The translations under genes were made by a program, and so were the position numbers. Under the pieces are notes generated by a model. The model worked only from the letters and a program-made list of their open reading frames with translations, made no database searches and was not told where the DNA came from. 64,000 nt of DNA from Diadema setosum. Lineage: Eukaryota; Echinodermata; Echinoidea; Diadematoida; Diadematidae. Positions 46,401 to 59,300 of this stretch are shown here, piece after piece; positions within the stretch are counted from its first letter, which is position 1, and every line of letters begins with the position of its first letter. The stretch spans positions 6,295,830-6,359,829 of the forward strand of contig NC_092702.1 of assembly GCF_964275005.1 (NCBI RefSeq), in the 5' to 3' direction.

Positions 46401-49400
46401 TTCACCCTTGCGTGTTGTGATTACGTGCATTTGACAGTTTTGCTGAAGAAACGGTAGACCTCCGTGAGACAAGTAGGCCCTGTAAACATGACTCATTCCC
46501 CCCTTTGAGAGGAACTTGGAAAGAGTCCAATGTTTTTCTTGTCCACTGGGCTCAGCCTATGGATTGCAACCAGGGGTACAAGGTTTTCATGATATGACAT
46601 AATGCTGTTTATAGACCTTACCATAATAAATGTCGGAGACCTCATTTGGGATTATTGGAATTAATTCTATTCATACAATTTAGAGTTGCTGTGTATGATA
46701 TGGATGTGCCTGTGTGCTTAGATGGCTTATCCATTTTTGTTGTTCTTTTTCTCTATATTTATTTATGTCTGTCTCTCTATTCATGTCTCTCTTTCTTGGT
46801 CTCTCTCTCTCTCTCTCTCTCTCTCTTTTGCTGTCTGTTATCTTGCTATTTTTAATCTGGCCTAGCCTATATCTTTTCGGCGACACGCTCTCGAACAACA
46901 TGTCATGATGGCTTTAAGGGATTGGTAGGGAGAAAAAATTACCCCACAAAGCTAATCTGTGGAAGCAGGTACATCCTGGCCAAATCTGATCCCACAGTTT
47001 TAGTCAAATCACATATATTGACAGTACATGTAGGCTTAGCCTTGTTTTTATTGTAATATTGCAAGGGAAATAACCTTGGGTAGAGAACAGAAACATTGAA
47101 AACAAAGTGCTTGAGAGCACATTATGCATGTAGTATACTTCTAGGCTCTCATAATACTGTAGTAATGCATGTTTTAACATTTTGATATTCTCAATGATTT
47201 TAGCAAAGATGCTATTTCATGAGAATGTTCATCATGAGCGCACAGCTAAAAACGCCTAGACTCTTGTTTTATTTAACATGAAATCATTCTTGCTATTTAT
47301 GATGTTGTAGGATCTTGGGAATGTCAACAAATCCGAGCTCTTTTTAAGACCCTGTTTACAGTGCGAGGCTTGGCCGCGGCTCCGCAGCCGCAGCCCCGCT
47401 TCAGTGTAAATGCGCAAAAGGCCAAATGCGGGGCCAAAATTGGCCTCGCATTTGGCCTCGCTCTGGAGGTGGTCTCGGCCGCGGCCAAGCCGCGGCTGAG
47501 CCCGGCCTTTTCTCAGTGTAAATGCAAACTGGGCCAAATGCGCGGCCAATTTTAGTCTGGCTTCCATACCCTCTGCCCGTACAATTTCGCTATTCAGGAT
47601 ATTAACCCCCTCAACGTCATACGCTAGTATAGTTTAAGGTGGTTTTGTCCTGCAAAGGATTTTTCCTTCGACAAAGGCCTTTGCCCGAATGACGACTTTG
47701 TCGCCACGGAATCCAGTTGGCAAAGGGTCTGAAAACCAGACTATACCAAATTGCATTTGTTTACAAGCAGAGCGCCACTACAACAAAATATTGAAAGGTT
47801 TCAATTAAAAGCGCGGCCGAGCCCAGCAGTGTAAACGGACAAAATTGCGAGGCTCGGCCGCGGCCGAGCCCCCGCACTGTAAACGGGGTCCGAGTTGATA
47901 ACAGAAGTAGTCTCCAAAGCTTTGTTTTGCTTCAGTTCTTTCCTCAGAATGAATGGCATAATTCCATGAAGTCTGATCATTCCGTGGCTGGTTGAAGTCT
48001 TTCTGAAACTCTCGCAGGAATTGCTTGTCATATTTTGATTTAGTTGTTGACATCTGCGCTCTCATTTCGCTAATGGCACAAATTTATTTGTTTTGCAAGC
48101 AGGGCATTGAATAGAGTGATGAAATCAGGCTGTGTTTATACTACCCCCCTTTGGGTAAAAATCAGCGTTTTGATACGCATTTAGTTCAAAACATGGTAGC
48201 ATTCTTTCTCACTTTGCTATTACCGCCGTTTCAAAACGTCGTATCAAACCGCACAAATATGTGCATGTACGATCGGCGTTTCTGACTAATCACGTTTAAC
48301 GGAGAAGCATAAACGCAACTCACATCACATACCCGTTTAAATGACGTAATCTCCATCACCTTTCCGGTTCACGTGAAATTGCGCACACCAGGCCAGCCGA
48401 CCTTTCGATTACTGTGTTGCGCAACACAATTTGCAGCACAATTTGCAACACAATTTTCATGTCTACCCTGTTTATACAGTGAGTGAAAGGGCCAGGCTCA
48501 GCCATGGCCGAGCCTGGCCTTCATTACACTGTAAACGCACAAAAGACCAAATGCAGTACCAAAATCGGCCGCGCATTTGGCCATGCTCTGGAGGTACTGT
48601 AGTCTTGGCCGCGGCTGAGCCGTGGCCGAGCCCGGCCTTTTCTCACTGTAAATGCAAACTGGGCCAAATGAGGTACCAAATTTGGTCTGGCTTCCAGACC
48701 CTCTGCCCATACTATTTCGCTATTCAAGATATCAACGCCCTCAACGTCGAAAACTAGTGTAGTTTATTAAAGGTGGTTTTGTCCTGCAGAGACCTTTGCC
48801 TTTGGTAAAGGCAGTGACTTTCGCTGCGGACTCCAGTTGGCAAAGGGTCTAAAAAACCAGACTATACCACATTACAACCGGCGCCCTCCCAATAATAGTG
48901 TTTGTTTACAAGCAGAGCGCCACTATGACAAAATATTGAAAGGTTTGAATTAAAAGCCCGGGCTGAGCCCGGCACTGTAAATGGACAAAATTGCCAGGCC
49001 GAGTACCGCAATTGAGGCCGGGCTCGGCTGCGGCTCGGCCGCGGCTCGGCTGCGGCTTGGCCCGGCCCTGCACTGTAAACGGGGTCTAGATCAGTAGTGC
49101 TTTTTTTTTGGTTGGGGGAGGCATGGTATCTGCAGTATGAAGGATCCAACAAAAAGTGACATTTTGACAAGTCTTTGTTAAACATTTTTGTTTCCTTGAT
49201 TTTTCTTCGTTTATAACAAGTATGGAAAGTAAGAAAAGATTAAATAGGCAAATATGGATGGAATGTAGCTCAGGCAAAAAGAAGAAAACAAAACAAGGAA
49301 AAGAGAGAAAAAACACCTGTAAACCCAACTTCTTCATCAGGGGGGCTGGATGTCAATATCCATACAGTGTGCAAATGTTGGAGCATCATTTACAGTATTT

Positions 49401-50170
49401 ACATTCTGAACATATTTTTGGTTAAAAATGCGTATTCAATGACATATATATATGTAAACACATGTTTGGGTTAGATAGTTCAGCTGTTGCAAACCACAGT
49501 GATGTCATTTCCAGACATGTAAATGTCAGCTGGTCACTGCTGAAAAATCGCTTCATGACTGAATAGAAACAGTCTCACTCAAATCTCCCTGACTTAACTA
49601 CCCATGACCCGTGCAAATGTGCTTACGTGCCTTATGGTGCACGAGTCGTGGCTCGCCGGCAGGAGTGTACCGAGTGAGTGAGGGAGGTCACAGGAGTATA
49701 CATCTTGTTTCCTTGACTGCACCCTTACACATACACTCAGTCAACCGAAGATTACATTAGCCACGAATGTTCTGCACGAACCCAATCTCCTGCTGATTAG
49801 GACGGCACGACGGCAAGCCAAATAGAGCGCAAGGTTGTCTGGGCAAATTTTGACAAGCAGGGAGGGACCCTTATAGACCCCAGTCCCATACACTGCTTCC
49901 TCTTTTGTGGCGTCTTGAAGCTAGCTGGCCAGCCACATTCTTCATCTAGGTTTATTATGTGACCTTGTTGTCTTCACCTATTGGTAAAGTCTTTAAAGTT
50001 GAAGGTGTGTGAGGCCAGTCACACAGAATGATACTTTGTCTCATCTCTGAAGAATTAAGAGGCAGCAATGTAGTATTACAGGCATCTTTAGTTAAACATA
50101 TATGAATATACACTTTGGGATCTGTTCAGTATTCATTGTTAAAAAGAAATAGAAATAACAAATATATATA

Positions 50171-50233
<63 letters not shown>

Positions 50234-50473
50234 TAATTATTAGAAGAAAGAGTCTCAAGTACGCCATGGATCCAACGATTACACAAAAATTTTTGTGTAT
50301 ATTATGATACACAAATTTTTGGTACATTATGATGTAAGTTGAGCCAGTAAACAGTACAGTGTATATTTTTTGTAATAAAAAATTTTTGTGTAATCGTTGG
50401 ATCCATGGCGTACTTGAGACTCTTTCTTCTAATAATTACAACATTCGAAGTCCAACACGTGGAAAATTCCAAG

Positions 50474-50507
<34 letters not shown>

Positions 50508-53500
50508 TATATATATGTACACATGTATCTGTCTATATCCTGTATATATACATGTATATATGAATAAATATGTAAAATAATTATGATAATCCCACTTTCT
50601 AATTATTGTCACTCTTCTCTAATTGTATGTTATGTTTAATAAAGTACATAAAATGTAAATTGGAGATTTTGACACTTTGCTAGGAAGGATGGTTTGTTAC
50701 CCTCAGCATAGAATGTAAATGAACATTTTAAAAAAATAAATGAAAAAAAGTGAATATATTTTCTTTCTATTTTATAGTTGTTGTTGTTTTAATGTGTGTA
50801 CATGTAGTTCTATCACCTCTTGCTGTGCACATTCGAGTTTATGATCTCCCAACTAGATAGACGTAATAAACATGATGTTCGCCATATCTGTGTCAATGAC
50901 TTTACCAGCTTGTATCACTACAAACACGTATGCCCAGTTCACACTTTGGTCTAATTTGACAGCAGCATGGAGCAGGTTGGTACATTATGATGTAAGTTGA
51001 GCCAGTAAACAGTACAGTGTATATGGGCTGTGACTTACATTGTATAGCACTTCAATACCATTACAATATGGAAAAGAAAACAGTAAGCAGTATTAATAGG
51101 CTGTGATTTACTGTTTCATAATTATATTTTTTTCAGAATCATATTTTTCTTCCTGTGGTATACATTGTATGAGCTCCCCTAAGGAGACATTTATTATTAT
51201 GAGCTCCCTCATGGAGACACTGTAATGGCACAAAGTTTGAAGAATGATAATGTTTGATTTGTTTATAATATATATGGCTTTATCTGATCTCAGTAAATTG
51301 CCTCAAGCGGCAAATTGTTTTTCAGTAGGGCCCCATTTATTTATTTTTTTTCCATAACAACAACAACAACAGGCTATGATTATCGAGAGGCCCATTTGCA
51401 TAATTTGAAAACAAGGCAATATAAGTAATCATCAGATATGACCTTCTGTTCATACACTGCAATAGAAAATTGTGGTGTTGCGGCACCAAAGAAATATTGT
51501 GAGTTTTTTATCTTGGTGATATACAAATATAATGGGTTCAACAGTCGTGCACACATTTAAGACTTTTGATATTAACAATACATGTAGGGCCTACCAGGTA
51601 GATTAATAGGCTAACTGCTCAATTTGTGTATGGTTGTGGGATCATATGGTATTCAAAGAGAGCTCTCTTTCCAAATTTGTTCCAACAATTTTCATGCAAA
51701 GTTATAAAAATTGCTCTCTTTTGTGTGATGTTTTGGGTGATCAATGCTTTTGATAGCTTTTATGGCACAGTTGCCTTTAATACAACTTTCAACAAACATG
51801 CTCTTTTCTAAAATCTTGACTTTCCACTGGCAGTTTTAATTCAGAGATTGACCTGAGATATGTAAAGATTGAAGAAGTTTGAACTTTAGTGCATACTTTT
51901 GTTGTAGCACAAAACATACAATTATTCCATATCAACGAAATCATATAACATACATGAGTACCTTTACAAAGAGTCTATGGGCGGGACATTTTTTTTTCCA
52001 AGTGGTGATGTTGAACTGTGGGAACATACAGTGTTAACTGAAGAAGTGAGGCACCGACTGTGTCTAGCAGTTCAAATTTAGCCCCCAACGCCCCCCCCCC
52101 CCCCACAACTTCAAAAACAAAACAAAAACAAAACAAAAATGGATGTGTATACTATGGGCCTTGATGCTCCCCTAGCCAGGGTTAAGCTGAAGTGCCTTGC
52201 TGATTCTATGAAGCCCTGAGTCATCCGTGAACCCATTTCAAAAGCTGCAGGGTTAAACGTACTGCACGTAGAACATGTAACCCACGGAGGAGCATTAGTT
52301 CTGCACTCTTTGTTGTGATCAGTGCTGCTCTCTTTTCATATTACATGTATGGCTCATGTTCGGGGTCAATATAGGCCATGTATGGTATGTTGACTATCAA
52401 ATACAAATTGTGTGTTGTTAGAGGTTGGAGAACACTTGTAAAAAAAAAAAAAATACAAAAACCAAGTGCACTAGTAGGCCTATATCACATTGTCATCTCG
52501 ATCCCACCTGACTCAACCAACTTTTTCTTGTGCATATTGTCAAAATTGTAAAACTATAGTCACATACAAGTTGAAGTATTCATTTTAGGCTATTTCATAT
52601 TTTTAGGGGGGGGGGAGTAGTAGATTCGAAGGGAACAGACTGTTGCTGCAAAGTGGCCCCCCCCCCCCCCAAAAAAAAAAAAAAAAAAAAAAAAAAAATC
52701 GAGGATGTTTCTCTTTTTCACAGGCAGGTATACAATTAAACCATGTTATTCACCTGCTTCCCCCCCCCCCCCCCCATTTAAGTTCCTTTCTAGGCGGAAA
52801 TTCACTTCCACATTCATTAGTTGTCGTTAGGTGGGACAAGTCTTCATTCCAGCAAACTTTGTGCATGTGGGTTAAGGTAATCTGTTGGAAATATACATAG
52901 AATATGAATACATTACAGGTATGGTTTATATTGAAGAACACAAGGTTCTAAAACTTATTTTTGTGACTGTTTGTAAATCTAATCTTGTCAGCTGCAGAAC
53001 TGCTTTGAGTATTAAAGTAGTGTACACTGCATGTTACTTTTTGTAGCAGTCTCAGTTATGCACAAGTGGAAAACTACTGTAAGCAAACCAGAAAAAAAAA
53101 ATGATATCATAAGTGCCAGGCACTAGTAATCAAGGCTTGCCCTATAATTAGAGATATATACAATGTATGCTACAAGCTTGTTCTTTTGTTTTGTTTTTAC
53201 GATAGCATGATGCGCGATTCATTTTTCTCAGGTCTGTTTGCAACCCCATCAACTTAGTAAGAAAATGGTCAAACAGGGTGCTAAAAGAGTCTAGGTGGCA
53301 AGGCAGCACACAGCGATTGAAGATTAGAAGTATGCTGTTGTGTATTGGAGGACTACAAAATATATGATAGCTATAAATAGTGCAGTCACAATGCACATGG
53401 AAAACAAAAATATAGATATAATCTAGTGCAGTCACCAAAGAACGCATACAGAGCAATATATATGAGGTTGCATTTAATACTTCCCCAGGTCTTGTGCAGG

Positions 53501-56265
53501 TTTGTTGTCTATAGCCTTGACCTCATCACCCTATTGTAATGTGATACAGAAAATAGGCAAATAAAGGAGTTTACCAGCACCACAGCACTACCACACACAA
53601 AAGAAAAACCTGTTGTGTTTATAGGTCTGTTGTGTATCAAAGTAGTGTGTACAATAAATCTTATCGTTTCAGTGACATGAATTTTAATATTTTACTTTAC
53701 CTATAATGTGTTAGACTTGCAGATTGATTATTAAAGGAAAATATCATTGTGATACTAATCTGACCTGACCTGATAATGTTTATTTTTTTTTTCATATTGT
53801 ATTGCATGTCTCTGATTAAAAAAAAAAAAAAAAGAAGAAAAAAAAAATGTCTGTAGCCAGTGTAGGCTTATTAAATTCCTCTTCTTTTTTTTTTTTTCTT
53901 TTTTTTTTTTGGGGGGGGGGGGAGGGAGGGAGATGATATTCTTTTCTTGCACTGTAATGAAGTTAATATCACTGTTGAGCATAGATCTGTGTTTGACACA
54001 AAAATGTGTAATTGACTTCCATATTTACATCCATGCATTATTATGAAGAACACAGTTACACAAATACACTGTACATGAACCCAATATAAACACATACTTG
54101 TATGTGTAACATATATGCATAATACATGTATTTGTACATGATGTGCATGTAGTATGTTGTGTATATGTCGGTGATCATCTGCATGTTTTGCATTTGTAAC
54201 ATGTTTTTTATATTTTACATCAATATTTCACTTGAAAACTGCAGTCCTAAAGGGCCACCAAGTCCGGTTCTCAGTTCCAACCAGGGCTCAGCCCCAGGAT
54301 CGGTGTACAGCAATGGATCTGGGGAAAAATACCAGGTAAGTCTGCAAATATGAGACTATACATCAGTGGGAACATTTTTTTTTCCTTAGGAAGAAATGAA
54401 TACAAACTCCTGGACAGTACACTCTATCAAAGACTATTGTTTATAATCCCAATGCAAACACCTTTAGTTACAGGTCACTTGAAGTTAAGTTGAAATATCA
54501 ACATACAGCATCCCAAAAGCAGGGATTTTCCGGTCTTTTTGCTTCATCGTTGCTCTCCTAGTTGTGATAATGCCAGAATGTCCTGAAGAGAGGTTGCCTT
54601 TGAACTTCATTTCATTTGTGTGAATATAATACTGTTATATAGGTAGGTCTAAAAAAAGAAAGAAAGATTGAAGGCCCCTATGCAGTATGTTAACTGCTTG
54701 ATATGAGGTGCATGATTTATCGTGTCAAAACATAACCTTTGATCTGCCTTATATAATCACTTAGTGACTTAATTACATTTCATTACAACTGAAAGCTTGA
54801 CAAATGCTCGTAATAGTTTACAGTATGTTTGTGGCTTAATTGTTTGCTTTGATAATTACTGTAAAGGCGGGGGATACTGTCTGTTACATGAGAAAAGTTG
54901 GAATAAGAGCATCCTACTTTTTGGCTGCGGTACCTATTCATTATGTAAGATACAGTAGTTGTTCTGTGGTATTCTTCTGCCTTTTATTTATTTATTTATT
55001 TTTTTTCAATGTATGGCCCCAAGATCTTGATGACAAAGCCTTGCGCAATATGCCCTCATTCGTCATGGCAACTCAAAACTGTCAGTCAGCGTAATGGGGC
55101 ACCTACCAAGTCATTTCCCAAGTTACTTCCTGACTAGACCATTGTAATTCTTTGTTGAATGGTTGTACAGCTGACACTGTAAGTGGCTTGTGTAAGCTTC
55201 AAAATAAGGAAGTTTGTTCTGTTGATAATAACAGTGGTGGATCCAGGGGGGTGGGATGCATGGGCACCCCCCTTTTATTAGCTCACCTGAGCCAAAGGCT
55301 CAAGTGAGCTATTGCGATCGCCCTTCGTCCGGCGTCCGTTGTGCGTCGTGCGTAAACTTTTTACATTTCCATCTTCTTCTTGAAAACCCCAAGACCGATT
55401 TTCATCAAACTTGGCAGGTAGCACCCGTAGGGGGTCAGGATCTCAATTTATCAAAATGGGCACCATGCCACACCCAGAGGGCCCCAGGGGGCCCCAATCC
55501 CCCCCCCCCAAATTAAGGAATCTTAAAAAATTTGGGCCCTTATTGTACATTTTCATCTTCTACTTGAGAATGCCTGGTCAAATTTTAGTAGAGCTGTGAA
55601 TAATTTAGATTAGTGACTGCGTGAAAGGTGAACTTGCGATACTCAGGTGAGCGCTAGACCCGCGGGTCTCTTGTTGTTTGTTTCTTTTTCTTTTTTCTTT
55701 TTAATACTAAAAGTATGCATGAAATCACACGATGGCCAACATAAATATTTTAAAAGTCTCCCTACCGTGGGAGAAGGAACACCCCCACCCCCCCCCCCCC
55801 TGGCTCCGCCCTTTTATGGAATTCCTGGATCTGCACCTGAATGATCCAGTGTATACATTAAAAAAAAAAAAGAAATACACATACATATAATACACACTCA
55901 CAACTCATTCCTTTGACGAATTACATTGATGGCTGCACCTTAATGACTATATCAAGTTACACCTGTGTGTAAAGTCACTTACTTGTAGTATTCATATCTT
56001 CGTAATCAAGCTCCCAGTTACTTACAAAAACTACAGATACTCATTCCTGTGTTTAATACAAACATACCTCCATGTACCACCAAATAAACAACCAAATGTG
56101 TAGGGATCGAACCATGCGGTCCTTTCTTTTGCTCCTGAAATTTGGCATGCTGTACCCTCTTAATTTCTCTCATCACCATATCTCATGGTGGCTTTTATGA
56201 AACTGACGAAATCACAATTGTTTTTTGAGTTAAATTGTATTGTGGTGTTATGGTGGAATTACGTA

Positions 56266-56300
<35 letters not shown>

Positions 56301-59300
56301 ATTTCTGTGTGTTTTTCTTGTTCATGCATAGTCCCCATGTCATTTCTTCATCATGCAGAAAGGAGCTGATATACAATACTGTATTATGGGTCAAGTGTGC
56401 AGGGACAATATCATACATTATATATCAACACTTGACATCCCCACAGGAGTTGTATGTGTCCCCCAAGAGATTACATTTTGAGGGAAGATTTGTATGTTGA
56501 GGGGAAAAGAAATAACTCCCAAGGGTCAATCCATCCAGTGTTACATTATGACGATAAGCAAAGAAATCTGTTGTACTCTACAATCTACATACAATCGTAA
56601 ATACACATCATTTTACTGTAGTGTGCTATTCACAGCCAGTCAAATTCTCAAATTATATTACCTGAACTTATGTCACTGCTCGCAATATAACGGTTGTGAT
56701 CCTCACTGCATTATTCACATGATTTTGTTATTACCAATCACTGACCAGTATTTATGTAGACCATTTTCTTATAGAATAAGAATTTAAACAAAATGCTAAG
56801 AATGTCATACCATGTTCTGGTAATTTCTGTTGTTGTTCTTGCAGGGTATGCCAGGGCTGATGGCTGCAGCGGAAGGGACCACCGGAAGAGGCGAGAACTG
56901 GATCTGGGACTGGTCGTCCAGGCCGGAGCCGCTTCCTCCCAAGTTAGTATTCAACCCATATGGGGGTCAATGGCATGCTGACCAGTGGGTCATGCCTCGG
57001 TCATTGTTGAGCAAGGTCAATGGGACATCATTACTGATTGATGATATTCTATGATACAGAGGAATCTTCAAGTGTGAGTCTGAGAATAGTCTCAAACAGA
57101 ACGGTATTCTAAAATTGAGACATTTAACCACATTTCTTTTTAAATCAAAAAGTGATTTATAATTTTCTTCTGTGATGTAATGTCTGAATATATTTCAAAT
57201 TTTACTTCTAAGTGATGCAGAAAGTTTAGAAGAATTAAAAGGAAAAATTATGAGTTGTTTAAGAGTTGCACACTTGGTGAAATGATATCACAATTGCAAA
57301 GTGAAATGATTTTTCCATGTTTATGGAATTACATACAAGAACAAAAATGTTGTTGTAGAGTAAGTAAGGTAAATGATGCTTGCCTTTTATGAATAAAGCG
57401 AACAACATCAATTCACACAACATAATCGTCGGTTTTGTTTTCACTTTCAATATGCAAAGATCAAGATTTTTCATGAGGCATGGATGGTACTTGTAGTTGT
57501 ATCTAAGAAAAAAGAAGAAAGCTATAGTTTTGACATGTCTGAAAAACAAATGACATAGTACAGTGGCGGATCCAGAGGGGAGCGCACCGGGCACGCACCC
57601 CTCTTTATTTTTGGTTAAAACAAAAGAAATAAAAAGAAAAAATGGGGGGTGCCTGCGCCCCCCCCCCCCCTTTAATTTTGCAAAGGCGCCTCCCCTTTAC
57701 GGAATTCCTGGATCTGCCCCTGTAGTATGTCAAGTTGAATTATGGGATTAAAAAAGGACAAATACACACATGAGAGTTTCCCAAAACATGAAGCTGTACT
57801 GATTTTCACATCATAGTGTGTATGGTGAGAGTTAACTATTATTTGGGTCCACACTCAAGAATCAATGGTTTTTCACATTGTGTTGCAAAAGCCAACTTTC
57901 AAAAGCCATTAATTTTGGGTGTGTGGGAATCAAATGTCAAAAAATATCAAATGTCACAGCGTAAATCTTCCCTGTTATGTTCTCATCACAGAGAGTTCCG
58001 CTTCAAGCACCCAGACAAGAACAGGTTGAGCATCCGTAAGACCAAGGCCATGCGTAGTGACTTCTTCTCAGCTGAAATCCTCTCCATCTTCATTCCATCC
58101 CTCCTCCTCACCAACCTCTTCGCTCTGGGCATGGGGTGAGTTGTGGGCCGCCATCTTCTTTTTTAAAGGGATGGTACAGTTTTTGTTGGTATGGGGTACA
58201 GGTTTCTAATGTCTTCTGATGATGAATTTTTGAGATAATGAAAAACCTCTTATGAAATATGAAAGGGCAAATAATTCTAAGAGGGATTCAAAGTTTATTT
58301 GATAAAAATTAGTTTTGAAATGGCTGAGATATCCAAAACAAAGCAATGCTAATAACAGGTGGGACCCACCTTTTATTAGGATCACTTTATTTTACTTGGT
58401 TTTAGATAATTCAGCTACTTCAAAACCAATTTTCAACAAGTAAACTTTGAATCCCTCTTAGAATTATTTGCCCTTTCATATTTCATAAGAGGTTTTTTTC
58501 ACTATCTCAAAAATTCATCATCAGAAAATATTGAATGAACTTTGAATTTCCATAGGATTGTATGCTCTTTTACATTTCATTAAGGGGTTTCTAAGTATCA
58601 TGCAAAAAGTTAAAGGCTGAATCCTCTCCTCAACCAATACTATACCATCCCTTTAAACATTCTCTCTTGAGTAGGGACCTACGGTATATCATTTGATTGA
58701 TGTCCCATTTGTCCCTTCATTTGGAAGAAGTGCGTTGTGATTTCTTCACACATTGAGGAGCATTTTATTCATTGCTAGCCAAAGTGTATTTGTGACAGTT
58801 ACTGAGACTTTTTCACTGACTTTCTTTATTGAAAACCTCAAGTCCACACAATCCCTTTGTTTTACCTGACTATGGCTGAATTTTGTTTTAAAAAATAAAA
58901 ATCTATTCTGCATTCAACAAAACTCTATCAATGGCAGAACACTTTTTGCTATGATGATCGAACTACTGAGAGCTATTCAACTGCCTTTTTTTATGAGTGA
59001 TAATAAATCATCAGAAAGAAAATTAGTGGTAACACTTTCGTGGCAATGAGGAAATGATACGTTTAAGAATTCCCCCTAGTGGTTAGTTCCCTCTATGTTA
59101 CTTGAACCTGAGCCATGCCTGTGACAACTGTCAATATACCTCCAGAGGCATTGCCAGGATTTGGGTTCATGTGTTGCCAATTTGCATGCTGAGATGAGCA
59201 CATGTTTGCGTAAACTGTTTTGATTTTGAGGCCGGCTTGAATGCCAGTTGTCACTTTTAATTTTGTGAGAAGAATTTTGACAGCCTTTATTGGGAGTCTG

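Larger units (their letters stand above)
41410..54244 (+). other. BNIP3 intron 2 (12.8 kb), contents outside listed repeats
   Basis: Beyond the elements listed separately it holds (AAAC)n at 42017-42055, (CA)n at 43377-43406, (CT)n at 46798-46828, C/A homopolymers at 52656-52698, and T/G homopolymers at 53884-53922. The stretch 49550-49950 is less AT-rich and non-repetitive, with no frame I can assign. The stretch 48130-48460 between the two GC-rich foldback elements has similar CpG-rich character but no clear ends. No further BNIP3-like exon was seen. Confidence 0.5.

Noticed and set aside
47801-48065. Minus-strand frame (MRAQMSTTKSKYDKQF...) possibly a transposase piece
   Set aside because: It runs into the GC-rich foldback element, and I could not recognise any transposase motif.
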